Shown: positions 24,301 to 31,475, counted from the first letter of the stretch. The stretch: DNA of 33,788 nucleotides from Duganella lactea (GCF_009857505.1 NZ_WWCP01000047.1:1-33788); one strand, 5' to 3'. The notes: generated from the sequence alone by a model not told the origin. Numbers and translations are program-made.

Positions 24301-25350
24301 GGTTACATCGATGGTCACGTTACCCACTGGATCGGTGCCAGTCGCACCCACATCGATCGTGTTGTTGGCGCGATCGGTCAGCGCAACGTTTACGTCTTTG
24401 CCGCCGTTGATGGTCACGGCGCCGCCATTCTTAACCGAAACGTCAACGCTGGTGGTCGCAGCGGCAGTCGCGGTGACCACGCCGCTAGCCTTGGTTACGT
24501 TCAGGTTGGTGATATCGGAAATGGACGACGAATTAACGGCAACATCCGCAGCGCTGTCGATGGTAACGATTTCGACGCTAGTCAGATTCGGCAAGTTGAT
24601 TGTGCCGCCGTTGGTACCGGTGCTCACGATCTTCAGAGTGTCGATACCTGCGCCGCCGTTGATGATGTCAAGGCTGCTCAGGGTGTTCAGTTCTACGTTA
24701 GGGCTAGCGTCGCTATCGACCGCAGCGACGATCACATCATTACCTGCGCCACCGTTGACGGTGTCCAGACCTTTGGTCAGGACGAAGGTTTGTGGCGAGT
24801 TCTGGGTGCCGTCATGTGCGTCGCTCGCGGCTTTTGCCACGGCGTTCAGTGCATCGGCCGAGGTCTTCGCGGCGAACGAAGCGTCGTCGGTGATGCCGGC
24901 CAGCCAGTCCTTGGCAACCTGGTTAGCGGCTTTGCCGTCGTAACCCAGGATTTCGGTTGCGGTATCCAGCGAGGTGGTGAAGGCATCAGCGGCGTTCACC
25001 TTGTTGGTGATGGCTACCAGGTCGTCGTTTTGGGCCGAGTTGGCGATGGTCAGAGCGATCTGGCCGAAGGTTTGCTCTTTGTTGATCAGTTTGTTAGCCC
25101 AGTAAATCAGACCTTCGGTTTCCGCAGGACGGCCGAACAGGTTCAGGTAGATCTGGTTAACCAGGGCCGCTGGCGATTTGCCGCCGTAGGTGTCGGTGTA
25201 TTCGGTGGAGTTAGCGAACTCGGAAGCAACGGAATCCACGCCGCCATTGGCGTCGGCGCGGGCGATCCAGAAATCCAGACCCAGTTTATCGGCTGGACGG
25301 TTGAAATATGCGACGTACAGAGTTTGAATTTCGAGAGCGGTAGTAGACAT
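21328..25350 (-). CDS. DUF4214/RTX-repeat secreted protein, candidate S-layer or giant surface protein (type I substrate)
   Basis: A 1340-residue, acidic, Ala/Thr/Val/Gly/Asn-rich protein with almost no Cys. Residues ~1-150 form a DUF4214-type helical region (LYVAYFNRPADKLGLDFWIA, then IYLNLFGRPAETEGLIYWAN). A long beta-rich body follows, with scattered calcium-binding GGAGxDxxx repeats at about 199, 231, 698, 742 and a cluster at 1160-1205 (NGGAGNDTI, TGGAGNDTF). Two adjacent related modules lie at 815-879 and 918-981, with a distant third at 443-520. There is no Sec signal; the hydrophobic/acidic C-terminus fits an uncleaved type I signal. AGGAG precedes the ATG at 25350. It lies near a complete type I operon and resembles RsaA-like S-layer proteins in plan. 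Codon use is more AT-tolerant and biased, as in highly expressed genes. Confidence 0.85.
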   Translation of the reverse strand: MSTTALEIQTLYVAYFNRPADKLGLDFWIARADANGGVDSVASEFANSTEYTDTYGGKSPAALVNQIYLNLFGRPAETEGLIYWANKLINKEQTFGQIALTIANSAQNDDLVAITNKVNAADAFTTSLDTATEILGYDGKAANQVAKDWLAGITDDASFAAKTSADALNAVAKAASDAHDGTQNSPQTFVLTKGLDTVNGGAGNDVIVAAVDSDASPNVELNTLSSLDIINGGAGIDTLKIVSTGTNGGTINLPNLTSVEIVTIDSAADVAVNSSSISDITNLNVTKASGVVTATAAATTSVDVSVKNGGAVTINGGKDVNVALTDRANNTIDVGATGTDPVGNVTIDVTGKAAVNNATTGALNIVATQLGNINVGGGKTVSVTQHATSSTSALVADGGLEKIVQGNVTVTASSITTDVTVKQDAQVDAASRAAVVGVTEVASVKFSALASGELVTVGGLTFTASKDLTAAQVAQAFNNLTNLDTQGSGVNGNGTFTGQLLQDWSSGTASADGTVVFTGKANTFMTDLVATAKATVTTTTQGVTAVSARNTLGIDNGTVAIAGGAALKNVTVDGYADSIGTNGVTGTAAALDTVKLANGGSFDIDSAAATLSLTATNVGGTVNVIAGTKTINAVVTGADATTTLASASADTVNVSGSGNVAGTTANGGLNVATAINTSGMTAGTAKFTIADGTFTTYTGGAGSDSVIVSNAGTAITKAINLGAGDDVLTLQGTVVVPTATLSGGAGTDTIAMNGASAASLSANGDFAAKIDGFEKLAITDTVTIATTVNMANMDGITYVVSNNSGTVSPQAVKQVFTVDFAASGAIVGNDSVSFDGRTVNLTSTDTPATIAAKFLLAGAGTAWDVTNVSGSVVTFTAKTGGVIPTPVAAADFVVVNDTTTASGVVAKVQDGNGAAQAETFTLDLTGSGAIEAGDTIQFDGQTITLATGDTAATIANKVAAATYADWTATANSGVVTFVNKTFVNVADTTIGNFQFTNVKGTTVVPGTPVVTTVGAAAGNGSPALTIDKLANNGTVELVAGGAGVVVKLADATGSSDSFNLVTKVGTGNLNFGTVDVAGVETIKFTATDTDTSTTTGNGVQTSTVTLKADKAAIVTIDGSSNVNLTLDTTTNKLVTINASALTGGLTVDANNVNGANALTINGGAGNDTIHASVGANAKADIINGGAGNDTIYAGSNGATLTGGAGNDTFILSSASATGGTKEGNAYSTITDFSAGDVLKLQYFDSVTTQAAAAATGFAKLTAVLNDTTASFSNFLDAAVVQAGIGGAVYFNFKGDTYVVVDSDSNTTTTFHNEHDLVIKLTGVNGDSLTWNSTSGTVALA

Positions 25351-25417
25351 TGAGTAAACTCCTAGAGATTGAAAAGATTCTGCATTGCTGCGGACAGCTA
25401 GCAGTACTACGGCAGCC

Positions 25418-25460
25418 ATGATGGCAGAAGGCAATCCGAGAACATGTGATGGTCGTCACA
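25418..25460 (-). promoter_or_regulatory. CRP-like site and candidate promoter of the large secreted-protein gene
   Basis: TGTGA-TGGTCG-TCACA at 25445-25460 is a perfect CRP-type palindrome. On the minus strand, CATCAT (complement of 25418-25423, four of six -10 consensus bases) is centred exactly 32 bp downstream, the class II spacing. The predicted start near 25411 gives a leader of about 60 bases and lies inside the 5' extension of the reading frame, which supports the ATG at 25350. The rest of the gap 25461-25675 is AT-rich, with a GCATTT/AAATGC hairpin and no gene. Confidence 0.7.
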
Positions 25461-25675
25461 CGAAATCGCGAAAGCACTCATTTTTTAAGGTTTTTCCTAT
25501 AAAAAACTAACCGAGCCGTGATTATGAGAGAAGCTTGTAGCGAAATCAATAGTGCCGCCCTTGCCTGCCAATTGCCTAAACAGCGCGGCCACACACGATA
25601 ACGGTGATTAAAACTTCATTGGTATTTAATCCCGATTTATTTACGCATTTAAAAATGCATAAAACGGCTATCAAT

Positions 25676-25705
25676 AAAAAATGCCGCATTACGCGGCATT
25701 TTTTT
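25676..25705. terminator. Rho-independent terminator after the FecR-domain gene
   Basis: ATGCCGC (25681-25687) pairs with GCGGCAT (25693-25699) around a five-base loop, flanked by A and T runs so that either strand gives a hairpin followed by T residues. It lies 20 bp after the stop codon of the 25725 gene and should also insulate the promoter region of the large secreted-protein gene. Confidence 0.92.
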
Positions 25706-25724
25706 CGTGGCACCGATACAACAA

Positions 25725-27191
25725 TTACTTGGTCCAGTAAGTGACGCCATTTGCGGTACGCTGCGCATCCAGGCGAGTCGAGAAGATGTAGGCGGCATTG
25801 TCCTGCGGTCCCAGGCTACCGGTGACGGACATATTATTCGGCGCTAAAAACTGATTGCCACCGCTTAATTCCCCGGCCTTGCCTATCCCGCCGGTGGCTC
25901 GTAATTTAAAAGTTTCCGAACCAGTGATCAAGTCAAGCCGCGTATCAAATGTTTGCTTGCCAAAATTAACTTGCAATTGACCGTTTTGCAAGGTGGCCGC
26001 ACTCATCACTTTAGTGGTGTCATTGATTACAAACGCTTCGCTGTCACGCAACGCAAAACCGGCCTCTCCCTGCACCGGCATGACCCACTCATCGCCCTTG
26101 GTGCGAACAATCGTGTAATACGAGTTATATGCGACCCGCTTGCCGCCCGCGGCGATCAACTCGGAGGCGTTGATGTTCGGCGCCTGATCGAGCACTGTCG
26201 TCCAGCGGCCCCACACCAGCTTGCTCGGATTGGCCACCGGCACCTCCGGCTGCGGCGCGACCACCACCGGCGTTGGCGTGGGTGCGGGGTCCGGCAAGGT
26301 TGGCGTCGGGCTGGGCACGGGCGTCGGCGCGGGCGTCGGCGCCGGGGTTGGCGTCGGTGACGGGGCCGGTGTCGGTGTCGGCGCCGGGGATTCGCTGAGC
26401 TGCAGGCGCGCCTGATGTATCAGCGCCGCCGCCTTCTGCGCATCCAGCGCCGGCTCGTTGTTCACGGAACTGCCGCCAGCCTGAGCGCCACCACTTTTAC
26501 CACTCGGTTCATCACTCCGCGGCGGCACAACGGCGTCCGGCGCCGCACCGCCACTACTGAGCAACTGTGGCGTCACCTGGCCGCGCTTGACTTGCAGCAT
26601 CTGACCGGACTGTCCCGCGCTCAGTTCGCGGCTGGCCGTGTGTTCGCACGGACCGCCGCCGGTCGGCAGACAGCTGCCGCTGAAGCCGCTGACCACGATA
26701 CCGCCCGACAAGACGGTCACGTTCGACGTTTCCTGGTCGGTAAACACGGTGAAGTCGGTGCCGCGCACGCCGATCGCCGCGACCGGGGTGTTGAAGCGGA
26801 AGTTCTGGCGCGCCTGCTTGACCGCGCTGCCCGACACGCTGCGCGCCACGCCGGACAGCAATTCCAGCTTGACATGGGTGTTGGACGGCACCTTGCGATC
26901 GATGTGGTAGCGGACGATCTTCGCTCGGCTCGACGGACGCAGGATCAGCAGGCCGTCGTCCGCCGTTTTGAGATAGACATAGCCATCCGCGCCGGTGCTC
27001 AGTTCCTCGCCCTCTTGCACGGCGTCGTTGAGCTGGGTCGGGCGGTCGTTGGTGTGCACCTGGCCGACGACGAACACGATGCGGCCGGCCTCGCCGGCCT
27101 GCGCCAGCGCGCCGCAAGCGAACACAATCGCCCCCAGGCCGACCTGGACGGCGCTCAAACGTGGCAGGGAAAGCAATTGTTGGGACCCCAT
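25725..27191 (-). CDS. Exported FecR-domain protein with Pro/Thr-rich linker and C-terminal beta domain
   Basis: A 488-residue exported protein. It has a signal peptide of about 31 residues (hydrophobic core VGLGAIVFACGALAQA) and a FecR domain (about 62-165, with YVYLKTADDGLLILRPSSRA, LELLSGVARSVSG, and TPVAAIGVRGTDFTVF). A variable region follows, then a Pro-Thr-Ala-Ser linker (about 268-313) and a C-terminal domain (320-488) opening LVWGRW and ending in short strands (LQVNFGKQTFDTRLDL, ELSGGNQFLAPNNM). It is probably periplasmic or surface-anchored; there is no lipobox. FecR proteins of this class commonly neighbour CHASE2 cyclases, as here, so it may take part in the same signalling. It is not a TonB-dependent iron-signalling FecR: no FecI or FecA gene is present. 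A CRP-like site lies 47 bp upstream of the start. Confidence 0.83.
   Translation of the reverse strand: MGSQQLLSLPRLSAVQVGLGAIVFACGALAQAGEAGRIVFVVGQVHTNDRPTQLNDAVQEGEELSTGADGYVYLKTADDGLLILRPSSRAKIVRYHIDRKVPSNTHVKLELLSGVARSVSGSAVKQARQNFRFNTPVAAIGVRGTDFTVFTDQETSNVTVLSGGIVVSGFSGSCLPTGGGPCEHTASRELSAGQSGQMLQVKRGQVTPQLLSSGGAAPDAVVPPRSDEPSGKSGGAQAGGSSVNNEPALDAQKAAALIHQARLQLSESPAPTPTPAPSPTPTPAPTPAPTPVPSPTPTLPDPAPTPTPVVVAPQPEVPVANPSKLVWGRWTTVLDQAPNINASELIAAGGKRVAYNSYYTIVRTKGDEWVMPVQGEAGFALRDSEAFVINDTTKVMSAATLQNGQLQVNFGKQTFDTRLDLITGSETFKLRATGGIGKAGELSGGNQFLAPNNMSVTGSLGPQDNAAYIFSTRLDAQRTANGVTYWTK
26260..26392. repeat. Degenerate tandem repeats encoding the Pro/Thr linker
   Basis: Imperfect repeats of a ggcgtcggc-type hexamer/nonamer encode the alternating Pro-Thr-Pro-Ala/Ser linker of the FecR-domain protein (residues about 268-313). 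The repeats stay in frame, so expansion or contraction would change the linker length only. Confidence 0.75.
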
Positions 27192-27210
27192 GAGAAACTC
27201 CTTTTTTATT

Positions 27211-27253
27211 ATTCTCCACTGATCGCGAGAAATTCTGTGTGATGCCCGTCACA
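27211..27253 (-). promoter_or_regulatory. CRP-like site and candidate promoter of the FecR-domain gene
   Basis: TGTGA-TGCCCG-TCACA at 27238-27253 is a perfect CRP-type palindrome in the divergent gap between the FecR-domain and cyclase genes. On the minus strand, GAGAAT (complement of 27211-27216, four of six -10 bases) is centred 32 bp away. This gives class II geometry and a very short leader that still includes the GGAG ribosome-binding site. The site could also act on the divergent cyclase gene, which would be autoregulation by its product. Confidence 0.65.
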
Positions 27254-27481
27254 CCCCCGCAGCGATCAGCTTTGCGGCAACGGCCACCAGTTTTGTGTTT
27301 ATACTCTAGCGGCTGGCGGTCAGGCGAGCTATGATTGTTACCGTTTTTCACGTTTTGTTACACAATTCCCTGGCCGCCAGCGGCGTGCCAGCAACGATTA
27401 TTACTCTCCTTGGCGACATGCAGTTATACTTGCCGGCTAACAAAACTTAGCGGAGCCGCTCTGCGTGACATTTTCTCGTCC
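27254..27481 (+). promoter_or_regulatory. Structured leader region of the cyclase gene
   Basis: This stretch contains TATACT (27300-27305) as a possible -10 for the cyclase gene, without a good -35. A 13-bp imperfect inverted repeat (27312-27324 / 27369-27381, one G-T position) flanks an AT-rich 44-bp loop in which TTGTTAC occurs twice. The folded leader may affect expression. No small gene is evident. Confidence 0.35.
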
Positions 27482-29371
27482 ATGAAGTTCATTGTGTTTC
27501 CCCGCGTTCGCGCGGTGCCACTGGCGGCCATCCGCGTGCTGATCGCGGCGACGGCTGTGTTGCTGGCCGCCTGGACACAATGGCCGCTGGCAGGCCACGC
27601 GTGGACCAGTGGCGATGAATGGCTGCGCGACTGGATGGTGCGGCAGCAGGCGTCGACGCGCCCGGAGCAGCGGCTGGCGGTGATCGACATCGACGAGGGC
27701 AGCCTGGCGGCCGAAGGGCCGTGGCCATGGCCGCGCACGCGCATCGCCTCGCTGATCGAGCAACTGATCGGTCACTACGGCGCGCGCGGCGTGGCGCTGG
27801 ACCTGGTGCTGCCCGAGGCGGCCGAGGCCGGCGGCGACACCCGCCTGGCCATGCTGGCCCAGCACGGACCGCTGGTGCTGCCGCACGCCTTCGATTACAA
27901 CGGCAACCTGCCGCTACGCGTCGGCCAGTTGACTGGCGGGCGCGCCGCGCCGGCGGCCGGCACGGCGGTGCGGGCCAGCGGCTACATCGCCAACCACCCG
28001 GGTTTGCGCCAGGCGGCGCACATCGGCAATATCGGCTTCATTCCGGACCATGACGGGGTGATCCGCCGTTTGCCGATGCAAACCTGGTTCGACGGCCGCG
28101 CCTACCCGACCCTGTCGCTGGCCTTGCTCAACTGCTGCGCCGGCGCGCCGGCGCGCTCGCTGTCCGGCCCCACCGGCGGCATGCACCACGGCGACGGCCT
28201 GCGCCGCCTGCCCTATAGCCTGGCATGGGAAGCCTATACGGTGATTCCAGCCAGCATGATCCTGGACTTGAGCGCGCCGGCCCAGTTGTTGCGCGACAAG
28301 CTGGTGCTGATCGGCTCCTCCTCGCTCGGCCTGTCCGACCGCGTGGCCACGCCGCTGTCGGCGTCGACCAGCGGCCTGCTGGTGCACGCGGCCGCCCTCA
28401 CCGCCCAGCTCGATATACGCGCCGGCAGCGCGCCGGCGCCCTGGCCCGGCCAGTGCATCGCCGTGCTGTTCGTGGCCGCCGTCGCCTGGCTCAGCACCTA
28501 TACACTGCTGCGCCGCTCGGCGCTGGTCAACGTCGCCATCCTGGCCGGCGCCGCCCTGCTGTGGCTGGCGCTGGCCTACCTCATGGTCCCGCATGACGCC
28601 GTGTTCTCCAGCACCGGACCACTGCTGTGCACGCTGTTCCTGCTGGCGGTGGGCGTGCCGTTCGGCTGGCAGCTATCGCAAAAGCAATCACGCCGTCTGC
28701 TAAACACGCTACGCCAATACGTGGCCGACGCGGTGGTCGATGAATTGTTGCGCAGCAATCTGAACGACCCGCTGCAACCCAGCCACTGCGAGGTGACCAC
28801 GCTGATCGCCGACATGGAAGGCTACACCACCCACGTCGCCTCGCTGCCGCTGGAGCAGGCGGCCGAGCTGACCCGCGCCTTCCTCGACTGTCTGACGCAG
28901 CCGGTGTTGGCCGCGCACGGCACCCTCGACAAATTTACCGGCGACGGCCTGGTGGCGTTCTGGGGGGCGCCGCTGCCGGTGGCCGACCACGCCGACCAGG
29001 CGCTGGACGCCGCCGGCGCCATCCTGACCGGCATGCGCGCCTTTAACCGCGACCGGCTGGCGCGCGGCGAGGCGCCGATCCGGGTCCGCATCGGCATCGA
29101 GAGCGGGCGCGCCATGGCCGGCGACTTCGGTTCCGTCTCGCGCAGCATCTACACCGCCGTCGGCGACAGCGTGAATGTCGCCTCGCGGCTGGAAACCGCC
29201 GCGCGCGATCTGCCCTACGACGTGGTGATCGGCCCCGGCACGGCGGCGCTCAGCCGCCGCCATGGGCTGCGGCATATCGGACAGACCACGCTGCGCGGCA
29301 AGCAATCCCGGACCGAGCTCTATACACTGGACACGCTGGCCGCCGGCGCGGCGCAGGGAGCAAGCGCATGA
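27482..29371 (+). CDS. CHASE2-domain class III adenylate cyclase
   Basis: A 629-residue membrane-bound signalling enzyme predicted to make cAMP from ATP. After an N-terminal helix (about 12-31) comes an extracytoplasmic CHASE2 sensor (about 40-315, with LAVIDIDEGSLAAEGPWPWP and FIPDHDGVIRRLPM). Three transmembrane helices (about 322-395) and a cytoplasmic class III cyclase domain (about 435-600) follow. The metal-binding aspartates D444 (IADMEGYT) and D488 (KFTGDGLVAFWG) are present, as are purine-binding K484, T558 at the second specificity position (class IIIb pattern) and transition-state N565 and R569 (VNVASRLE), so it should be active. The ATG at 27482 begins at the membrane helix; the upstream open frame has no motif. 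Its stop overlaps the next gene's ATG (ATGA). Confidence 0.92.
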   Translation: MKFIVFPRVRAVPLAAIRVLIAATAVLLAAWTQWPLAGHAWTSGDEWLRDWMVRQQASTRPEQRLAVIDIDEGSLAAEGPWPWPRTRIASLIEQLIGHYGARGVALDLVLPEAAEAGGDTRLAMLAQHGPLVLPHAFDYNGNLPLRVGQLTGGRAAPAAGTAVRASGYIANHPGLRQAAHIGNIGFIPDHDGVIRRLPMQTWFDGRAYPTLSLALLNCCAGAPARSLSGPTGGMHHGDGLRRLPYSLAWEAYTVIPASMILDLSAPAQLLRDKLVLIGSSSLGLSDRVATPLSASTSGLLVHAAALTAQLDIRAGSAPAPWPGQCIAVLFVAAVAWLSTYTLLRRSALVNVAILAGAALLWLALAYLMVPHDAVFSSTGPLLCTLFLLAVGVPFGWQLSQKQSRRLLNTLRQYVADAVVDELLRSNLNDPLQPSHCEVTTLIADMEGYTTHVASLPLEQAAELTRAFLDCLTQPVLAAHGTLDKFTGDGLVAFWGAPLPVADHADQALDAAGAILTGMRAFNRDRLARGEAPIRVRIGIESGRAMAGDFGSVSRSIYTAVGDSVNVASRLETAARDLPYDVVIGPGTAALSRRHGLRHIGQTTLRGKQSRTELYTLDTLAAGAAQGASA

Positions 29372-30573
29372 GCCCGCGCGCACTGCTGTGCTGCACGCTG
29401 TGGCTGCTGAGCGCCGCCGCCGCCGCCCAGGCGCCAGAGGACGACCTGTACCTGCAGGCCATGCAGTCGATCGCCGAGGGCCGCCAGGCCGACGCCTCGC
29501 TGGCGCTGGCGCGCATGATCGCCCAGGGGCCGCGCCACGCAGGTGAATGGCTGGACCTGGCGCTGGTGCAGTGCGCGCTCGGCCACGACACCGAGGCCGA
29601 ACAGCTGTTTGCCAGCATCGAGCGCAATTTCGATCCGCCGCCGGGCATCCGCGACATCATCCATCAGCAGCGCAGCCAAGGCTGCCACCGCTGGCGCGCG
29701 CTGAGCCAGTGGAGCGTCAGCGCGGCGCGCGGCCACGACAGCAACGTCAACCAGGGCGCCAGCTCGCCCTATTTCACCGACAGCAGCGGCGTCCCGCTGG
29801 AGTTGCTACCCGAGTACAAACCGCACAGCGACGGCTACGCGGTGGTCTCCGGCGACTACCTGCGCGAGCTCAATCCGGACGGCGACCTGGCGTTCGCCCA
29901 GGCCCACCTGCGCAAGTTCGACCACCAGTCACACTACGATTCGGCCTCGCTGTTCGCCGGCGCCGAGCATCCGTGGCGCGCCGGCCGCTGGAAGATGCGC
30001 AGTTCGGCCATGCTGGGTGTAATGACGCTGGGCGGCCAGCTCTACCAGCAACAGGCGCAGACCCAGTTGCGGGCGGCGGCGCCGCTAACGCTGCCCAAGG
30101 GCCTCGATCTGAGTCTGCTGGGCGGCGCCACCTACACCCGCTACCCCACCCTGAGCAATTTCGACGCGACCACGCTGGAGCTGCGCGCCCTGCTCGGCTA
30201 CCGCGACGACCTCACCCAGGCCCAGGCCGCCGCCGGCTACCAGTACGACCGCGGCGACGCGCACCGCCCCGGCGGCGACCGCGACGGCTGGTCGATGCGC
30301 CTGTATGGCCGGCGCCTGCTGTCCGACCAGCTGATCGGCGAACTGGAATGGACCGGCCAGCGCTGGACCGGCGCCACCCTGTATTCGCCGGGCATCATCG
30401 ACCTGCGCCGCGCGCAGACCACGCAGACGCTGCGCGGCGCGCTGAGCTATGCGCTCAGCAAGGAACACAGTGTGCAACTGGAGTGGCGCGCGGTACGCAA
30501 CCGCGAAAACATCTCGATCTTCCAGTACCGCAGCCGCCAGGTGCAGCTGTCGTGGCGCTGGACAGGTCTGTAA
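29368..30573 (+). CDS. Outer membrane TPR/beta-barrel protein (Slam-like, DUF560)
   Basis: A 401-residue exported protein with a signal peptide ending near AAAQA (residue 21) and a TPR-like helical region (about 25-110: LYLQAMQSIAEGRQADASLA, then LALVQCALGHDTEAEQLFAS). A C-terminal half (about 112-401) of amphipathic beta strands starts SVSAARGHDSNVNQG. The plan of TPRs followed by a barrel with a D-S-N-V-N strand is that of surface lipoprotein assembly modulators (Slam), which move proteins across the outer membrane. The family match is moderate and the cargo is unknown; the FecR-domain protein's C-terminal domain is a candidate by context only. It is translationally coupled to the cyclase gene (ATGA overlap) and followed 28 bp later by the CRP-like regulator gene. 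Confidence 0.7.
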   Translation: MSPRALLCCTLWLLSAAAAAQAPEDDLYLQAMQSIAEGRQADASLALARMIAQGPRHAGEWLDLALVQCALGHDTEAEQLFASIERNFDPPPGIRDIIHQQRSQGCHRWRALSQWSVSAARGHDSNVNQGASSPYFTDSSGVPLELLPEYKPHSDGYAVVSGDYLRELNPDGDLAFAQAHLRKFDHQSHYDSASLFAGAEHPWRAGRWKMRSSAMLGVMTLGGQLYQQQAQTQLRAAAPLTLPKGLDLSLLGGATYTRYPTLSNFDATTLELRALLGYRDDLTQAQAAAGYQYDRGDAHRPGGDRDGWSMRLYGRRLLSDQLIGELEWTGQRWTGATLYSPGIIDLRRAQTTQTLRGALSYALSKEHSVQLEWRAVRNRENISIFQYRSRQVQLSWRWTGL

Positions 30574-30601
30574 AGCGCCGCAGGCCGGGTAAAATACCGC
30601 C

Positions 30602-31345
30602 ATGACCAAGCCGAACGACCATCAAACGCCTGCGGAAGAAGCCGCGCCGCCACAAGCCCCGCAAAACTTCCAGGTGCACCTGCGCAAGATCCCGCTGCTC
30701 GCCGAACTCAGCGACGAGGACATGCAGCGGGTCAAGACCGAGCTGCGCTTCCGCCAGTACAACAAGCGCGACATCGTGCTGCAAAAGGGCGCCGCCGGCG
30801 ACGGCCTGCTATTCCTGCTGTCGGGCCAGATGCAGGTGATCGACGTCACCGAGGATGGGCGCGCGATCGGCCTGCGCATGCTGGCGCCCGGGGATTTCTT
30901 TGGGGAAATTGCAGTCATCAATGGTTCGCAGCGCACCGCCTCGGTTGTGGCGATGAGCTCGGTGCTGGTGGCCTTCCTGCCGGCCGCCGCCGCCCTGCAC
31001 CTGTTTTCGCACGCGCCGTCGGTGGCCAATATGATGCTGCGCCACCTCGCCGCCAAGATCCAGCGCGACTCGGAGTTCCGCTCGCTGCTGAGCATCAACA
31101 ACACCGCGCGCCGCATCTATACCTACCTGGTGCAGATGAAAAAGCCGGGCGAAGAGCCGGGCCAGCCGGAGGTGGTGGAGAACCTGCCGACCCACCAGGA
31201 TATTGCCAACATGATCAACACCAGCCGCGAAACCGTGACCCGCGCGCTGACCGCGCTGGCGCAGCAGGGCATCATCCAGAAGGACACCCACCGACTGTTC
31301 ATCATCAAGCCGGCGGCGCTGCAAAAGCTCACCGAGAGCCCGTGA
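30602..31345 (+). CDS. CRP/FNR-family cAMP-responsive transcriptional regulator
   Basis: A 247-residue regulator. The cyclic-nucleotide domain (about 28-145) has the phosphate-binding cassette GEIAVINGSQRTASVVA with E102, R111 and T112 at positions equivalent to E72, R82 and S83 of E. coli CRP, so cAMP binding is likely. The C-helix follows (about 140-165). The winged helix-turn-helix (about 190-240) reads THQDIANMINTSRETVTRAL, with R209, E210 and R214 spaced exactly like R180, E181 and R185, the CRP residues that read TGTGA. There are no FNR-type cysteines. It is in the cyclase/Slam-like operon (28-bp gap). Perfect TGTGA-N6-TCACA sites occur at three promoters in this window, its probable targets. 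The N-terminal 25 residues are an extra Pro/Ala-rich tail. Confidence 0.92.
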   Translation: MTKPNDHQTPAEEAAPPQAPQNFQVHLRKIPLLAELSDEDMQRVKTELRFRQYNKRDIVLQKGAAGDGLLFLLSGQMQVIDVTEDGRAIGLRMLAPGDFFGEIAVINGSQRTASVVAMSSVLVAFLPAAAALHLFSHAPSVANMMLRHLAAKIQRDSEFRSLLSINNTARRIYTYLVQMKKPGEEPGQPEVVENLPTHQDIANMINTSRETVTRALTALAQQGIIQKDTHRLFIIKPAALQKLTESP

Positions 31346-31374
31346 CGCCAGCGAAAACGCCCCGTGCCGTGGTG

Positions 31375-31380
31375 TATAAT
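31375..31380 (+). promoter_or_regulatory. Candidate -10 element of the polysaccharide exporter operon
   Basis: A perfect TATAAT about 96 bp before the Wzm-like start, in the 130-bp gap after the CRP-like gene. No good -35 is seen at 16-18 bp. A T8 run follows at 31386-31393 without a stem, so it is not a terminator. Confidence 0.4.
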
Positions 31381-31475
31381 TGCGCGTTTTTTTTCGCGCC
31401 GCGACCACGCCCCAACTTTCCGTCCCAGACCATGACCACCACGTTCATTTCTCAGCATCTGCCGGAGGCGCGCCC

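Noticed and set aside
21409..25353. A plus-strand reading frame of about 1300 codons opposite the large secreted-protein gene
   Set aside because: It arises from the repetitive GCN/ACN/GTN codon usage of the real gene; it lacks a ribosome-binding site and known motifs, while the minus-strand frame has DUF4214 and RTX motifs.
25351..25434. A 28-residue N-terminal extension of the large secreted protein that looks like a signal peptide
   Set aside because: An AGGAG ribosome-binding site precedes the ATG at 25350, type I substrates lack Sec signals, and the predicted CRP-dependent start (about 25411) would lie inside the extension.
27335..27481. Upstream extension of the cyclase reading frame by 49 codons
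   Set aside because: There is no family similarity or good ribosome-binding site; the ATG at 27482 starts just before the first membrane helix as in other CHASE2 cyclases.
31386..31393. T8 run after the CRP-like gene as its terminator
   Set aside because: No stem of adequate length precedes the run, and it follows directly after a TATAAT box.
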